Of a stretch of 64,000 nt of DNA, positions 43,299 to 51,515 are shown piece after piece. Each line of letters opens with the position of its first letter. Position 1 is the first letter of the stretch. This stretch comes from Streptomyces exfoliatus (GTDB lineage: Bacteria > Actinomycetota > Actinomycetes > Streptomycetales > Streptomycetaceae), in NCBI RefSeq assembly GCF_000725545.1, contig NZ_JNZP01000029.1, forward strand, positions 1-64,000, written 5' to 3'. Both the position numbers and the translations under genes were made by a program. A model generated the notes under the pieces. It was not told where the DNA came from. It did no database searches and worked only from the letters and a program-made list of their open reading frames with translations.

Positions 43299-45686
43299 TC
43301 AGCCCAGGCGGACCCGCCAGGCTCGCTGTGCGGTCCACGTGACACCGCCGACGTGGGCTTTCCGGTGCGGCGCCGTTCCCGACGGAAGGTGCACCCCCTG
43401 CTGTCCGGGGTGCAGAGGAAGGAGCCGCAGCGTGATCCCCTGGGTCCGCACCGCGCCCGCGTCCAGCCGGTCCAGGCCGATCTCCCAGGGCGCCCCGGAC
43501 TGGAACTGGTCGGCCACGAGCGTCTCGCCGGTGTAGGCACGCGCCACGTCACCGGTCCAGTAGATGCTCAGGAGTACTCCGTCGGGCCGGTCGAGGAGCG
43601 TGTCCGGTACGTCGATGCGGTACTCGGCCGCCACGGTCTCGTAGTACGTGTCGTCCGGAGCGCTCGCCCGGCCCAGGGAGTTGGCCGTGGGCACGGGTGC
43701 GGGTCCGGCCGGCCGGGTGCGCCGGACGGGGAGGCGTGCGGGGGCCTGCGTCGGCGGCTGTGCCGACAGCAGCCGGTAGCGGGTGAAGATCCCGTCGGGT
43801 TCCGTGTGCACCTGCGCGCCGGGAACGCTCAGCCGCTGCCGCGGGGGCGGGAAGACCGCGAAGGACGGTTCGGCGGCCGCGCTGTGGACGCGTACCTCGT
43901 CGCGGTCGAAGACGACCCCGTCATGACACAGCACCAGGCGTTCGGCGCCCCACGCACGGCCCCGGTAGACGCTCGGAGCCGTGGTCCCGTCCAGTACGAG
44001 CAGGCCGACGCGTCCGCCGTCAGGAGTGCCGATCTCCACGAGGGCGTCGGTTCCCGGTGTCAGGCCGGTGATCAGGATGCTCCCGTCGACATGCGTGACG
44101 GCGCCGCTCGGAGCCCTCACCGAGGAGACCGAGGAGGCGTCCAGGGCGAGTTCGGGGCGGATGCCGTCGACGGCGGCGAGGACGAGGACGGTCTGCCCCT
44201 CGTGGTCGACCCGGCACACCGGCCGGGCGGTCGCCCACTCCAGCAGAGCCCCTGCCACCGGCATGCGCAGGGGCCAGCAGAAGGAGGCGCCCGAGGGGAT
44301 CGTGACGGGTGTGCTGGGCAGCGTGACCTCGGTGCCGTCGGGCCAGACGATGTCGAAGGTCGTGTCGGGATGGGAGGGCAGCGGCTCGTGCGGCTGGTGG
44401 TTGTTGACGAACAGGAACCCCGAGGAGGCATCGCAGCGCACCGCCCAGCGCAGGGTGGAACGATCTGCCCGTCCGCTGGGCCGCTCCTGGGGCAGGACGG
44501 AGGTCATGGGTGCGATGCGGTGCCCGGAGTCGGCGAGCAGCAGGTGCTGGAGGCGCAGCTCGTGGTACGAGGGCCGGTACTGGCCGTACTCGCCCAGTGG
44601 GGCCTGGAAGTCGTACGTGAGTACGGGCAGATCGTTGGGGTAGCCGGTGGTGTGCGACTCCTGAAGGGTGCTGAGATCGCCCTTCGGGTTCGTACCGCCG
44701 TGGAACATGTAGTAGCCCTGCCACGTCGATCCGCAGCCGATCTTGACGAGTCCCAGAGCGGCGACGTCGGCGGCGTCGACCCGTGGCCGCCGGTGGTAGG
44801 AGTGGGCCATGCCGCCGCCGAGTTCACAGGTCGCCCACGGGAACCGGTCGGTAGGCGCGCCTTCCCCGCCCCGTACGGTCGTGGGCCGCAGGTCGGCGCC
44901 GATGCCCTCGTCGTCGCGCTGATGGGTGAAGAAGAAGTGGGTTCGGCAGGTGTCGGGCCAGCCGCCGTGGGCCTCGGTCCAGAAGGTCTCGGGGTAGCCG
45001 CCGTACAGCGGCAGCAGTTCGTCGGGCGGCAGCTCGACGCCGCCCCAGGCGGTGGCCGTCCACAGCGGGGCGCTGAGGCCGCTGCGCTGGGCGAGTCGTT
45101 TGAGGGTGAGCAGGTGGGCGGGCTGGTCGTAGAGTTCGTTCTCGATCTGGATGGCGACGACGGGACCGCCGTCGGCCCGGTCGAGTCCTCGCAGCTGTTC
45201 GCCGACGGCCGTGAACCATCGCTGTACGGGTGCCAGGTAGGCCGGGTCGTCGGTACGCGGTACGCAGTCGAGGCCGAGTACCCAGTCGGGCAGGCCGCCG
45301 TTGCGGACCTCGGCGTGGCACCAGGGTCCGATCCGGGGAACGAAGTCGAGACCGTGGCGGGCGCACAGTTCGGCGAAGTGCCGCAGGTCGCGGTCGCCGT
45401 CGAACCGGATGCGGCCCTCGTGCTCCTCGTGGTGGATCCAGATCACGTACGCGGCGACGACGGTGATGCCGCCCGCCTTCATCTTCAGGAGTTCCTCCTC
45501 CCAGCGCGCCGCGGGGTAGCGGCTGAAATGGAATTCGCCGGAGACGGGGAACCAGGGGCGGCCGCCCCTGGTGAGGTAGCGGCTGGTCACCTCGATGGGG
45601 TCGGTGGCTTCGGGCGCGTCGCCGAACGGCAGGTGTCCCGAGAGCGGAGGGGCGGCGGGCGGCGGCAGCCGCAGGTGGTTCCGCAT
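43299..45686 (-). CDS. GH35-type beta-galactosidase, large form
   Basis: A 795-residue glycosidase without a signal peptide, so probably intracellular. The GH35 (PF01301) TIM barrel covers about residues 30-370: YLTRGGRPWFPVSGEFHFSR, VVAAYVIWIHHEEHEGRIRF, and acid/base E184 in VVAIQIENELYDQ. The nucleophile is most likely E288 in FPWATCELGGGMAHSYH, a variant of the usual TEFW context. The rest is beta-sandwich domains, including a jelly-roll near the end (LLSIYWTGDVARAYTGETLV). Its ATG overlaps the stop of the upstream GH35 gene by one base (TGATG). It probably acts with it on beta-galactosides of different size. Confidence 0.85.
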   Translation of the reverse strand: MRNHLRLPPPAAPPLSGHLPFGDAPEATDPIEVTSRYLTRGGRPWFPVSGEFHFSRYPAARWEEELLKMKAGGITVVAAYVIWIHHEEHEGRIRFDGDRDLRHFAELCARHGLDFVPRIGPWCHAEVRNGGLPDWVLGLDCVPRTDDPAYLAPVQRWFTAVGEQLRGLDRADGGPVVAIQIENELYDQPAHLLTLKRLAQRSGLSAPLWTATAWGGVELPPDELLPLYGGYPETFWTEAHGGWPDTCRTHFFFTHQRDDEGIGADLRPTTVRGGEGAPTDRFPWATCELGGGMAHSYHRRPRVDAADVAALGLVKIGCGSTWQGYYMFHGGTNPKGDLSTLQESHTTGYPNDLPVLTYDFQAPLGEYGQYRPSYHELRLQHLLLADSGHRIAPMTSVLPQERPSGRADRSTLRWAVRCDASSGFLFVNNHQPHEPLPSHPDTTFDIVWPDGTEVTLPSTPVTIPSGASFCWPLRMPVAGALLEWATARPVCRVDHEGQTVLVLAAVDGIRPELALDASSVSSVRAPSGAVTHVDGSILITGLTPGTDALVEIGTPDGGRVGLLVLDGTTAPSVYRGRAWGAERLVLCHDGVVFDRDEVRVHSAAAEPSFAVFPPPRQRLSVPGAQVHTEPDGIFTRYRLLSAQPPTQAPARLPVRRTRPAGPAPVPTANSLGRASAPDDTYYETVAAEYRIDVPDTLLDRPDGVLLSIYWTGDVARAYTGETLVADQFQSGAPWEIGLDRLDAGAVRTQGITLRLLPLHPGQQGVHLPSGTAPHRKAHVGGVTWTAQRAWRVRLG

Positions 45687-47455
45687 CAGATCTTCGCCAC
45701 TCCGAGGTCGGGTGTATCGGTCAGAAGGGCTCGTGAGGCGACCGTGGCGTCGAGTTCGAGGAGCACCAGCTCATTGGTCCCTGTGCGCAGAGCGGGCGCG
45801 GGCACGTAGAGGGTGCGCTGTGGGCCGCGGTTCCAGTACCGGCCGAGGTTGAAGCCGTTGATCCACGCCTGCCCCTTCGTCCAGCCCGGCAGGGCGAGGA
45901 AGGTGTCGGCGGGTGTGCCGACGTGGAAGGTGCCGTGGTGGAAGGCCGGCCCGGCTCGCGTGGCGTCGTGTGGGGCGCCGTGTGTGGCGTCGGTGAGGGG
46001 GGCGAGGTCGTTCAACGCCAGCGGGTAGGCGACCCACTCCCGCAGTACGGCGCCGTCGAAGGACACCGGGCCCAGGAGGCCCTTGTCGTCGCCGATGCGG
46101 GGTCCGTAGTTGACCCCGCCCATGTTCTCCACCAGGACGTCGAGTCGGGCGCCGGCGCGCGGCACCCGCACGGTCAGGCTCTCCTGGTGGTGTTCGTGTT
46201 CGAGGACGCCGGCGGGGGCGCCGTCCACGAAGACCTGGGCGCGGTCGCCGACGCCGTGGGTGAAGTGCAGGACCCCGTCCCCCGCGGCGGGCAGGGTGGT
46301 GCGGTAGAGCACGAATCCGGCGCGCAGCCCCATCGCTTCCATGGTCAGCGGTTCACGGGAGTGCACGGGGGCGCCGAGATCGCCGGCCCGGTCCAGGAGC
46401 GGTGTGCGGCGGTCCAGGGTCACCGTGGTGGGGGGCAGTTTCGGTGACGGAGCGGGAACCGGCTCGTCGGGCACGGGCGCGTGGCGGGCGATGACCTCGC
46501 GGAAGGCGTGGTACTTGGGGCTGGGGTCGCCCGACTCGGCCAACGGTGCGTCGTAGTCGTAGGAGGTGACGACGGGGGTGTAGGCGTGGTCGTGGTTGGC
46601 GCCGTTGGTGAAGGCGAAGTTGGTGCCGCCGTGGAACATGTAGATGTTCACGGAGGCGCCCGACGCGAGCAGGGTCTCCAGGGAGGCGGCGGCGTCGTCC
46701 GCGCTGCGCACATGGTGCGGTTCGCCCCAGTGGTCGAACCACCCGATCCAGAACTCGGTGCACATCAGCGGTCCCCGTTTCTGGTGGGCGCGCAGCCGCT
46801 CCAGGGACTGGTCGATCTTTCCGCCGAACGTGCCGGTGGCGAGCACACCGGGGATGCTTCCGGCCTCCAGGTGGGCGGGGTCGGCCTGATCGCAGGTGAA
46901 GAGGAGTTCCTCGACGCCTCGTCGACGGAGTGCCTGCTCCAGGTGCTTCAGGTAGTCGGCGTCCTCGCCGTACGCCCCGTACTCGTTCTCCACCTGCACC
47001 GCGATGACGGGCCCGCCCGCCGCTGCCATGAAGGGCGCGAGCGCGGGGAGGAGCAGATCGAAGTAGCCGTCGACCGCGTCGGTGAAGCGGGGGTCGCTGC
47101 TGCGCAGCCTGATGTCGCGGTCCGAGGTGAGCCAGGCGGGCAGCCCGCCGCCGTCCCATTCCGCGCAGATGTACGGTCCGGGCCGAAGCAGGACGTGCAA
47201 CCCCTCCTCCTGGGCGAGGCGCAGGTGTCGCGGGAGGTCCAGGAGTCCGTCGAGGTCGAGGGTGCCGGGGGCCGGCTGGTGGAGGTTCCAGGGGACGTAG
47301 GTCTCCACCGTGTTCAGCCCCATCAGCCGGGCCTTGCGGAGCCGGTCCGCCCAATGGCCCGGATGAACACGGAAGTAGTGGAGGGCGCCGGAGATGATCC
47401 GGAAGGGTTCGCCGCGCAGCGCGAAGCCGTCGGCGGTGGTGGTGAGCGCGCTCAT
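45686..47455 (-). CDS. GH35 beta-galactosidase, canonical form
   Basis: A 589-residue intracellular GH35 enzyme. It starts MSALTTTADGFALRGEPFRI and shows the family signatures: IISGALHYFRVHPGHWADRL, ETYVPWNLHQPAPG, LLRPGPYICAEWDGGGLPAW, acid/base E158 in VIAVQVENEYGAYG, and nucleophile E234 in LMCTEFWIGWFDHWG. A later MFHGGTNFAFTNGA block and C-terminal jelly-rolls (KGQAWINGFNLGRYWNRGP) complete it. The ATG lies inside the overlapping stop (ATGA) of a transporter remnant, so it was once coupled to a permease gene. It is first in the present beta-galactoside operon. Confidence 0.95.
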   Translation of the reverse strand: MSALTTTADGFALRGEPFRIISGALHYFRVHPGHWADRLRKARLMGLNTVETYVPWNLHQPAPGTLDLDGLLDLPRHLRLAQEEGLHVLLRPGPYICAEWDGGGLPAWLTSDRDIRLRSSDPRFTDAVDGYFDLLLPALAPFMAAAGGPVIAVQVENEYGAYGEDADYLKHLEQALRRRGVEELLFTCDQADPAHLEAGSIPGVLATGTFGGKIDQSLERLRAHQKRGPLMCTEFWIGWFDHWGEPHHVRSADDAAASLETLLASGASVNIYMFHGGTNFAFTNGANHDHAYTPVVTSYDYDAPLAESGDPSPKYHAFREVIARHAPVPDEPVPAPSPKLPPTTVTLDRRTPLLDRAGDLGAPVHSREPLTMEAMGLRAGFVLYRTTLPAAGDGVLHFTHGVGDRAQVFVDGAPAGVLEHEHHQESLTVRVPRAGARLDVLVENMGGVNYGPRIGDDKGLLGPVSFDGAVLREWVAYPLALNDLAPLTDATHGAPHDATRAGPAFHHGTFHVGTPADTFLALPGWTKGQAWINGFNLGRYWNRGPQRTLYVPAPALRTGTNELVLLELDATVASRALLTDTPDLGVAKI

Positions 47456-47760
47456 CGTCTGGCGAGTCCTTCTGAGGCGGGGGCGGTTGACGTACGGGGA
47501 GCGGGGGCGGTTGACGTACGGGGGGCGCGGGCGCTGATCAGCCGGCGAGTGGCGGCAAGGCACAAGAGCGAGGCGGCGGCAAGGAGCAGGGGGACCGCCC
47601 GGATGCCCGCCCTTCGATGACCTTGCCGAGCGCTGATCCCGCGGCCACTCCGCCGCCAGGGAGGCTGAGATGCCCAGGGCGCCCGCGCGGCGCGCCTGGA
47701 GGGCTTCCCGGTGCCGGGGTACTGCCCCTTCTGCGGCACAGCATGAACTCCTCGCAGTGG
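47452..47760 (-). pseudogene. MFS-type transporter C-terminal remnant
   Basis: Leftward, the end reads GIRAVPLLLAAASLLCLAAT and RRLIS, a last membrane helix of a major-facilitator type permease, then a tail with the repeat PRTSTAPA PRTSTAPA encoded by a 24-base tandem duplication (47477-47500 and 47501-47524). A preceding piece (VAAGSALGKVIEG) is in another frame. The stop overlaps the GH35 start. All earlier helices are missing, and the promoter lies immediately beyond. Confidence 0.5.
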
Positions 47761-47819
47761 GTCGCCGGAGCCGACTAAGCGGCCCGGTCGGGCACGAAGG
47801 ATCACTCGAAGCACGGGGA

Positions 47820-47847
47820 ATGTTACCGGTAACTTTCACGGCCGCAA
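47820..47847 (-). promoter_or_regulatory. beta-galactoside operon promoter and LacI operator
   Basis: GTTACCGGTAAC (47822-47833) is a perfect 12-base palindrome of the LacI/GalR type with a central CG. On the leftward strand TTGCGG (47842-47847) and TAACAT (47820-47825) are spaced by 16 bases, so the operator covers the -10 and most of the spacer. Confidence 0.75.
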
Positions 47848-47987
47848 GAAGCCTTGGCCTCGAAGTCGGTTCAGGGCGGGGCGCGTTGTGCACGTTTCCG
47901 GAGGGAATGTTCACGGCTTGTACGCGGCTGTCGCGGCCCTGACGAACGATCGGATCAACGGGACCACACCCACCGGAGCCGTACGCG

Positions 47988-48293
47988 GTGTCGCGGATGC
48001 TGATGTCCATGCCGGGGCGGCTTCGACGGAAGGCTGCGACCAGCCTGGACGCTCCCGGGTCGGTGAGCTCCCGGGCACCGTTCGCCAGGCGCTTCGCGAT
48101 GCTGACCGGCCAACCGCCCCTCGGTTGCCTGACCTGGTGGCGGATGACCACGGCAGCGCGCCTGCTGCGCACGTCGGACGCACCACTGAGGTCCATCGCC
48201 GCCCAGGTGGGCCACACGTCGGAGTTCGCCTTCGCCAACGCGTTCGAACGCACACACGGGACGGCACCCGGCATGTGCCGGCGAGCGAGCTGA
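47988..48293 (+). pseudogene. AraC-family regulator, C-terminal remnant
   Basis: The last ~75 codons are the AraC DNA-binding domain: SSRAPFARRFAMLTGQPPLG, CLTWWRMTTAARLLRTSDAP, LRSIAAQVGHTSEFAFANAF, then ERTHGTAPGMCRRAS and a stop. Both helix-turn-helix motifs are present, so DNA binding could persist. The ligand domain is absent; upstream sequence back to the operator at 47.8 kb shows no homology to it. It may be expressed as a short protein from an internal ATG at 47988. Confidence 0.65.
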
Positions 48294-48414
48294 ACCCGAA
48301 GCCCCAGGGCCAGTCAGGCGGAAAGGCGGCGATGCGCTGCGCCGCCGCCCACCGCGTACCGGAACTGTGGCCTCCGCCATAGCCCTTGAGGTCGCCTGCT
48401 GATGAGGTCGGCGG

Positions 48415-48885
48415 ATGACGATCCTCGCCCTCCTCGTCGTCGCGGCCCTCGTATGCTTCGGGCTCGCCGGCTACGGTTTCGGCAGACTCGGCCAGATCGG
48501 GGTACGCCGGGCCGACCGGCAGACCCGGCTGAGGTGCGCGGCCGCGCTGGCGGGCGCGGCTGCCGCGGCCGTGTACGTGTGGGGCCTTCTGAACCTCGGC
48601 GTGGCGATGCTCGACACGGACGACAGCGGCACCGACGCCTTCCCCACCCGGCCCTGCCGGACGGCGAGCGCCCCGGAGGCGGCAGCGGATGTCGTGGGTC
48701 ACCGGATCGAGTACGTGCCACCCCGGTACATCTGTCTGCGGCGCAGCGGCGAGAACTACGCGACCGACGACGTACCCGGCTTCGTCGGCCCAGGCGCGGC
48801 GGGCCTCGCAGCGACCGCCGCCCTCTGCGCCCTCCTCGCCGGCATGACACCGCCGGCCTCTCCCCCGAAGCCCCCTGGGCAATGA
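48415..48885 (+). CDS. membrane protein of unknown function
   Basis: A 156-residue protein from ATG with GAGG upstream. Three membrane helices are likely: residues 1-21 (MTILALLVVAALVCFGLAGY), about 42-63 (CAAALAGAAAAAVYVWGLLN) and about 126-147 (GPGAAGLAATAALCALLAGM). Between the second and third is an extracytoplasmic loop of about 60 residues with two Cys (RPCRTAS and RYICLRRSG) that could pair. I do not recognise the family. It is convergent with the lipoprotein gene on its right. Confidence 0.6.
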   Translation: MTILALLVVAALVCFGLAGYGFGRLGQIGVRRADRQTRLRCAAALAGAAAAAVYVWGLLNLGVAMLDTDDSGTDAFPTRPCRTASAPEAAADVVGHRIEYVPPRYICLRRSGENYATDDVPGFVGPGAAGLAATAALCALLAGMTPPASPPKPPGQ

Positions 48886-48949
48886 ACCAGGCCACACGCC
48901 CGACCACCGCCGCCTGGCCCACCTCCTCATCCAGAGGAGCGGGGCCTCG

Positions 48950-49579
48950 CTACAGGCTCAGCGCGTCCTCGGCGTCGTTCATCCATGCGGTGACGGAGTT
49001 GGCGTCGGAGACGTTCAGGTGGGGTGTCGCGGCCTTGAGCGGGATCTGCTTGAGGTCGGACTCCGTGTTCATGGTCATCGCGATCGAGGAGACCGTCCTG
49101 CTCTTGGTGTCCTTGAGACCGCCCATGAGTCCCGCGTAGGCGGACTGGCCCGGCGCCAGCCGGATGGCCTCTTCGATGCCGGGGGCCGTGCCGCGCTGCG
49201 TCGCCTGTCCGTCCAGGTCGCCGAAGGTCACGACCGGGTGCCCGAGTACCCGGCACGGTTTGCCCGACTTGTTGGTGATCTTCAGCAGGTAGCTGCTCGT
49301 CGTGGGCTCGGCCAGGCTCACGGCGAACGTCACGTCGTAGGTGCTGCAGGGAAAGACGTCGTAGTCCGGGTCGGTCGACGGCGCCGTCGTCGTCGGCTTG
49401 GCGGGCGGGGTGGGCTTCGGCGGCTTGGCCGGCGCGGAGGGGGAAGGGGAGGTGGAGGTGGTGGGCGTCGCGGTCGGCACGTCGCCTCCGCCCCCGGCGC
49501 TGTCGTCCGAGGGCCCGCAGGCGGTGAGCGCCAGCGTCGACATGGCGACGAGGGCGAGGGCTCTGTGAACGGTACTCAT
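48950..49579 (-). CDS. DUF4232-type lipoprotein
   Basis: A 209-residue exported lipoprotein. The ATG follows GGGGGAG. The signal peptide ends in a lipobox, TLALTAC, with lipidated Cys at about residue 21. A Ser/Thr/Pro/Lys linker of ~50 residues (PTATPTTSTSPSPSAPAKPP) would span the wall. The globular domain from about residue 75 resembles DUF4232 (PF14016): CSTYDVTFAVSLAEPTTSSY, LLKITNKSGKPCRVLGHPVV, and a late VTAWMNDAEDALSL. Two Cys may form a disulfide. Function is unknown. It is divergent from the ComB gene. Confidence 0.8.
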   Translation of the reverse strand: MSTVHRALALVAMSTLALTACGPSDDSAGGGGDVPTATPTTSTSPSPSAPAKPPKPTPPAKPTTTAPSTDPDYDVFPCSTYDVTFAVSLAEPTTSSYLLKITNKSGKPCRVLGHPVVTFGDLDGQATQRGTAPGIEEAIRLAPGQSAYAGLMGGLKDTKSRTVSSIAMTMNTESDLKQIPLKAATPHLNVSDANSVTAWMNDAEDALSL

Positions 49580-49912
49580 GGTGATCTCCCCCGGTGGCAA
49601 GGAACGAACTGCGCTCTCTGGGCTACAGGTTCGCGCGTGCGCTTCACGGTTTGGTGACGGTGCCTTGCCGAATTCACCACGGTTCGCCCCGAGGTGACGC
49701 CGCGCTTCGGTGCGTTTGCCGCCGGGCCACCTCGGCGCTCCTCTTCGCCACCGGCGATGTCGACTTCGGGGAGCCTCCCTGACGGAGAACGTGCGCGTGT
49801 CCGTGGGGCCCTGTCTGACCAGATTCCCGTGCGGTGGCCGAGCGGGCGCCCCCGGAGGAGCCTCTGTGACGTGGACCACTCTCCGGGTGCTTCGGGTCGA
49901 ACCTGCGCGATC
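49580..49912. other. divergent intergenic region
   Basis: No gene is seen between the lipoprotein and the ComB-type gene. No convincing promoter boxes stand out. Confidence 0.35.
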
Positions 49913-50623
49913 ATGATCGCAATGGATACTCGTTTCCTTGGCACCGCCCAGCTGACCGAAACCCCGTCCGTGGCTGTCGTCATCGACGTCATGCGTGCGT
50001 TCACCGTGGCCGCCTGGGCCTTCGGCCAGGGAGCGGAAAAGATCGTTCTCGCCGAGTCGCTGGACGAAGCCCTCGCCCTCAAGGCCGTCCATCCGGATTG
50101 GGCAGCGCTCAAAGACGGTCCGGCGGTACCCGGGTTCGACATGGTCAACTCGCCGGGCATGCTGCGGTCGATCGACCTCGGCGGCCGGACCGTCGTACAG
50201 AAGACCACCGCCGGTACGGTCGGCGCCCTCGCGGTCAAGGACGCCTCGCTGGTGCTGTGCGCCGGCTTCGTGGTGGCGGAGGCGACGGCCCAGATCCTGC
50301 GGACACGCGCGTGCGACAGCGTGACGTTCGTCGTCACCGGCGAGGACGGGCAGGCCGATGAAGACCTGGCGTGCGCTCAGTACATCGCCCGGAGAGCCAC
50401 CGAGTCCGGGACGGACGCCGCCGAGTACCTTCACCGCGCCGCCCGGTCACGGGCCGCCGCCGAGTTGACGGAGGGAGTACGCCGAGGAGTCCACCCCGAT
50501 GACGTCGCGCTGTGCCTTGAAGTCGACCGGTTCCCCTTCGCCATGATCGCGGCCCTGGAGGACTCGCTCATGGTCCTCCGCCCCTGCGCCGTGCCCGCGC
50601 CGAGCGATATCAGCCCGGTCTGA
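49913..50623 (+). CDS. 2-phosphosulfolactate phosphatase family protein
   Basis: A 236-residue protein of the ComB family (PF04029). Family marks: [20 protein letters not shown] with the conserved Asp and Arg, [16 protein letters not shown], and [21 protein letters not shown] following block is [20 protein letters not shown], and then [20 protein letters not shown] with the acidic site. ComB removes phosphate from 2-phosphosulfolactate in coenzyme M synthesis in archaea; actinobacteria lack that coenzyme, so the substrate here is probably different. Two ATGs three codons apart are possible starts and neither has a good ribosome binding site. Confidence 0.8.
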   Translation: MIAMDTRFLGTAQLTETPSVAVVIDVMRAFTVAAWAFGQGAEKIVLAESLDEALALKAVHPDWAALKDGPAVPGFDMVNSPGMLRSIDLGGRTVVQKTTAGTVGALAVKDASLVLCAGFVVAEATAQILRTRACDSVTFVVTGEDGQADEDLACAQYIARRATESGTDAAEYLHRAARSRAAAELTEGVRRGVHPDDVALCLEVDRFPFAMIAALEDSLMVLRPCAVPAPSDISPV

Positions 50624-50697
50624 CCAGCCAGCCGGTCCGGGAGGCCGGCGGACGGGTCGCCCCACCCGCACGACGCACGCGTCCACGTCTGCGTCTC

Positions 50698-50756
50698 TCT
50701 CTACGTCTTCGACTGATCGGCACCGTCACCGCGGCGTCCGTCGCGATCCAGCTCCG
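50698..50756 (+). mobile_element. IS5-type transposase relic 8 (tiny)
   Basis: About 58 bases match the last codons of the relic 1 transposase (TACGTCTTC, then GGCACCGTCACCGCGGC, then GTCGCGATC), reading roughly YVF, GTVTAASVAIQLR with changes. It has no start or end. Confidence 0.45.
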
Positions 50757-50778
50757 CGCATTTTCGGCCCTGCAGCGG

Positions 50779-51201
50779 CTACTCGGTGGAGTGCGGGCCC
50801 GTCTTTCCTGTGAACGGGAAGAGCGGATAGCCCTCCGCGCACTGGCCTCCGGGTGGGTGGTACGGCCAGTCCATCCCCAACCGGTACAGCAACGCCAGTG
50901 CGACGACGGCCGCGAGCGGTGCGAGCCACATGACTGCCCGTCCACCCCGAAGGGGCCACCGCCGAAGTGCGAATTGGAACGGAAGCGGCAACAGAGTCAT
51001 GCAGAGCCACACGACAGGCAGCGTCATCAGCAGCCCTACGTTGTTGCCGGCATCGTTCCCCAGGGGACAATTCGCCCACGACCGAACGGTCCACACTGTG
51101 CCGCCGTATGCGCCGAAGGCGGCAAGGGCGGGAGCGAGCAGGTACCAGCCGAACCCCGGGACAGAAGCGGGCGCCCCGCCTTCCACCCTCGACACGTACA
51201 T
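50779..51201 (-). CDS. small membrane protein of unknown function
   Basis: A 140-residue protein from ATG with GGGAGGCGAGGGG just upstream. Three membrane helices: about 16-37 (YLLAPALAAFGAYGGTVWTV), 51-70 (NVGLLMTLPVVWLCMTLLPL) and 84-104 (AVMWLAPLAAVVALALLYRL). A loop after the first helix has SWANCPLGNDAGNN, and the tail has PGGQCAEGYPLFPFTGKTG, so two Cys face the same side. I do not recognise the family. It stands alone, divergent from the SpoIIE phosphatase. Confidence 0.6.
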   Translation of the reverse strand: MYVSRVEGGAPASVPGFGWYLLAPALAAFGAYGGTVWTVRSWANCPLGNDAGNNVGLLMTLPVVWLCMTLLPLPFQFALRRWPLRGGRAVMWLAPLAAVVALALLYRLGMDWPYHPPGGQCAEGYPLFPFTGKTGPHSTE

Positions 51202-51515
51202 CCCCTCGCCTCCCCTGAACACCGCGCCGCAGAGTACCGGGCAAGTGGACCGCCTACGGCTTTCGTCGGGCTCGGGTGCCCTCCCCTTCGAGGGGCCGCA
51301 GACGACTGCTCCCGCCGAGAGTCGGCCGCCTTGGGCCGCTGTGCATGAAACACCGGAGCACGGGCAGCCGCCGTCTTGGCGGCCGGGGGCGGGCCAGCCG
51401 CTCAAGGGTGGCTTGGGCCGGTATCCGTACCGGTCCCGGGGTCGGCCGAGTGTCCGTGGAACCGAGCAGCGGCGTGGCGCCGGGGCGGGGCGCGCCGAGT
51501 GGGTCGTGGAGGCGG

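Noticed and set aside
43203..45809. 868-codon rightward open frame
   Set aside because: It is the antisense shadow of the large GH35 gene.
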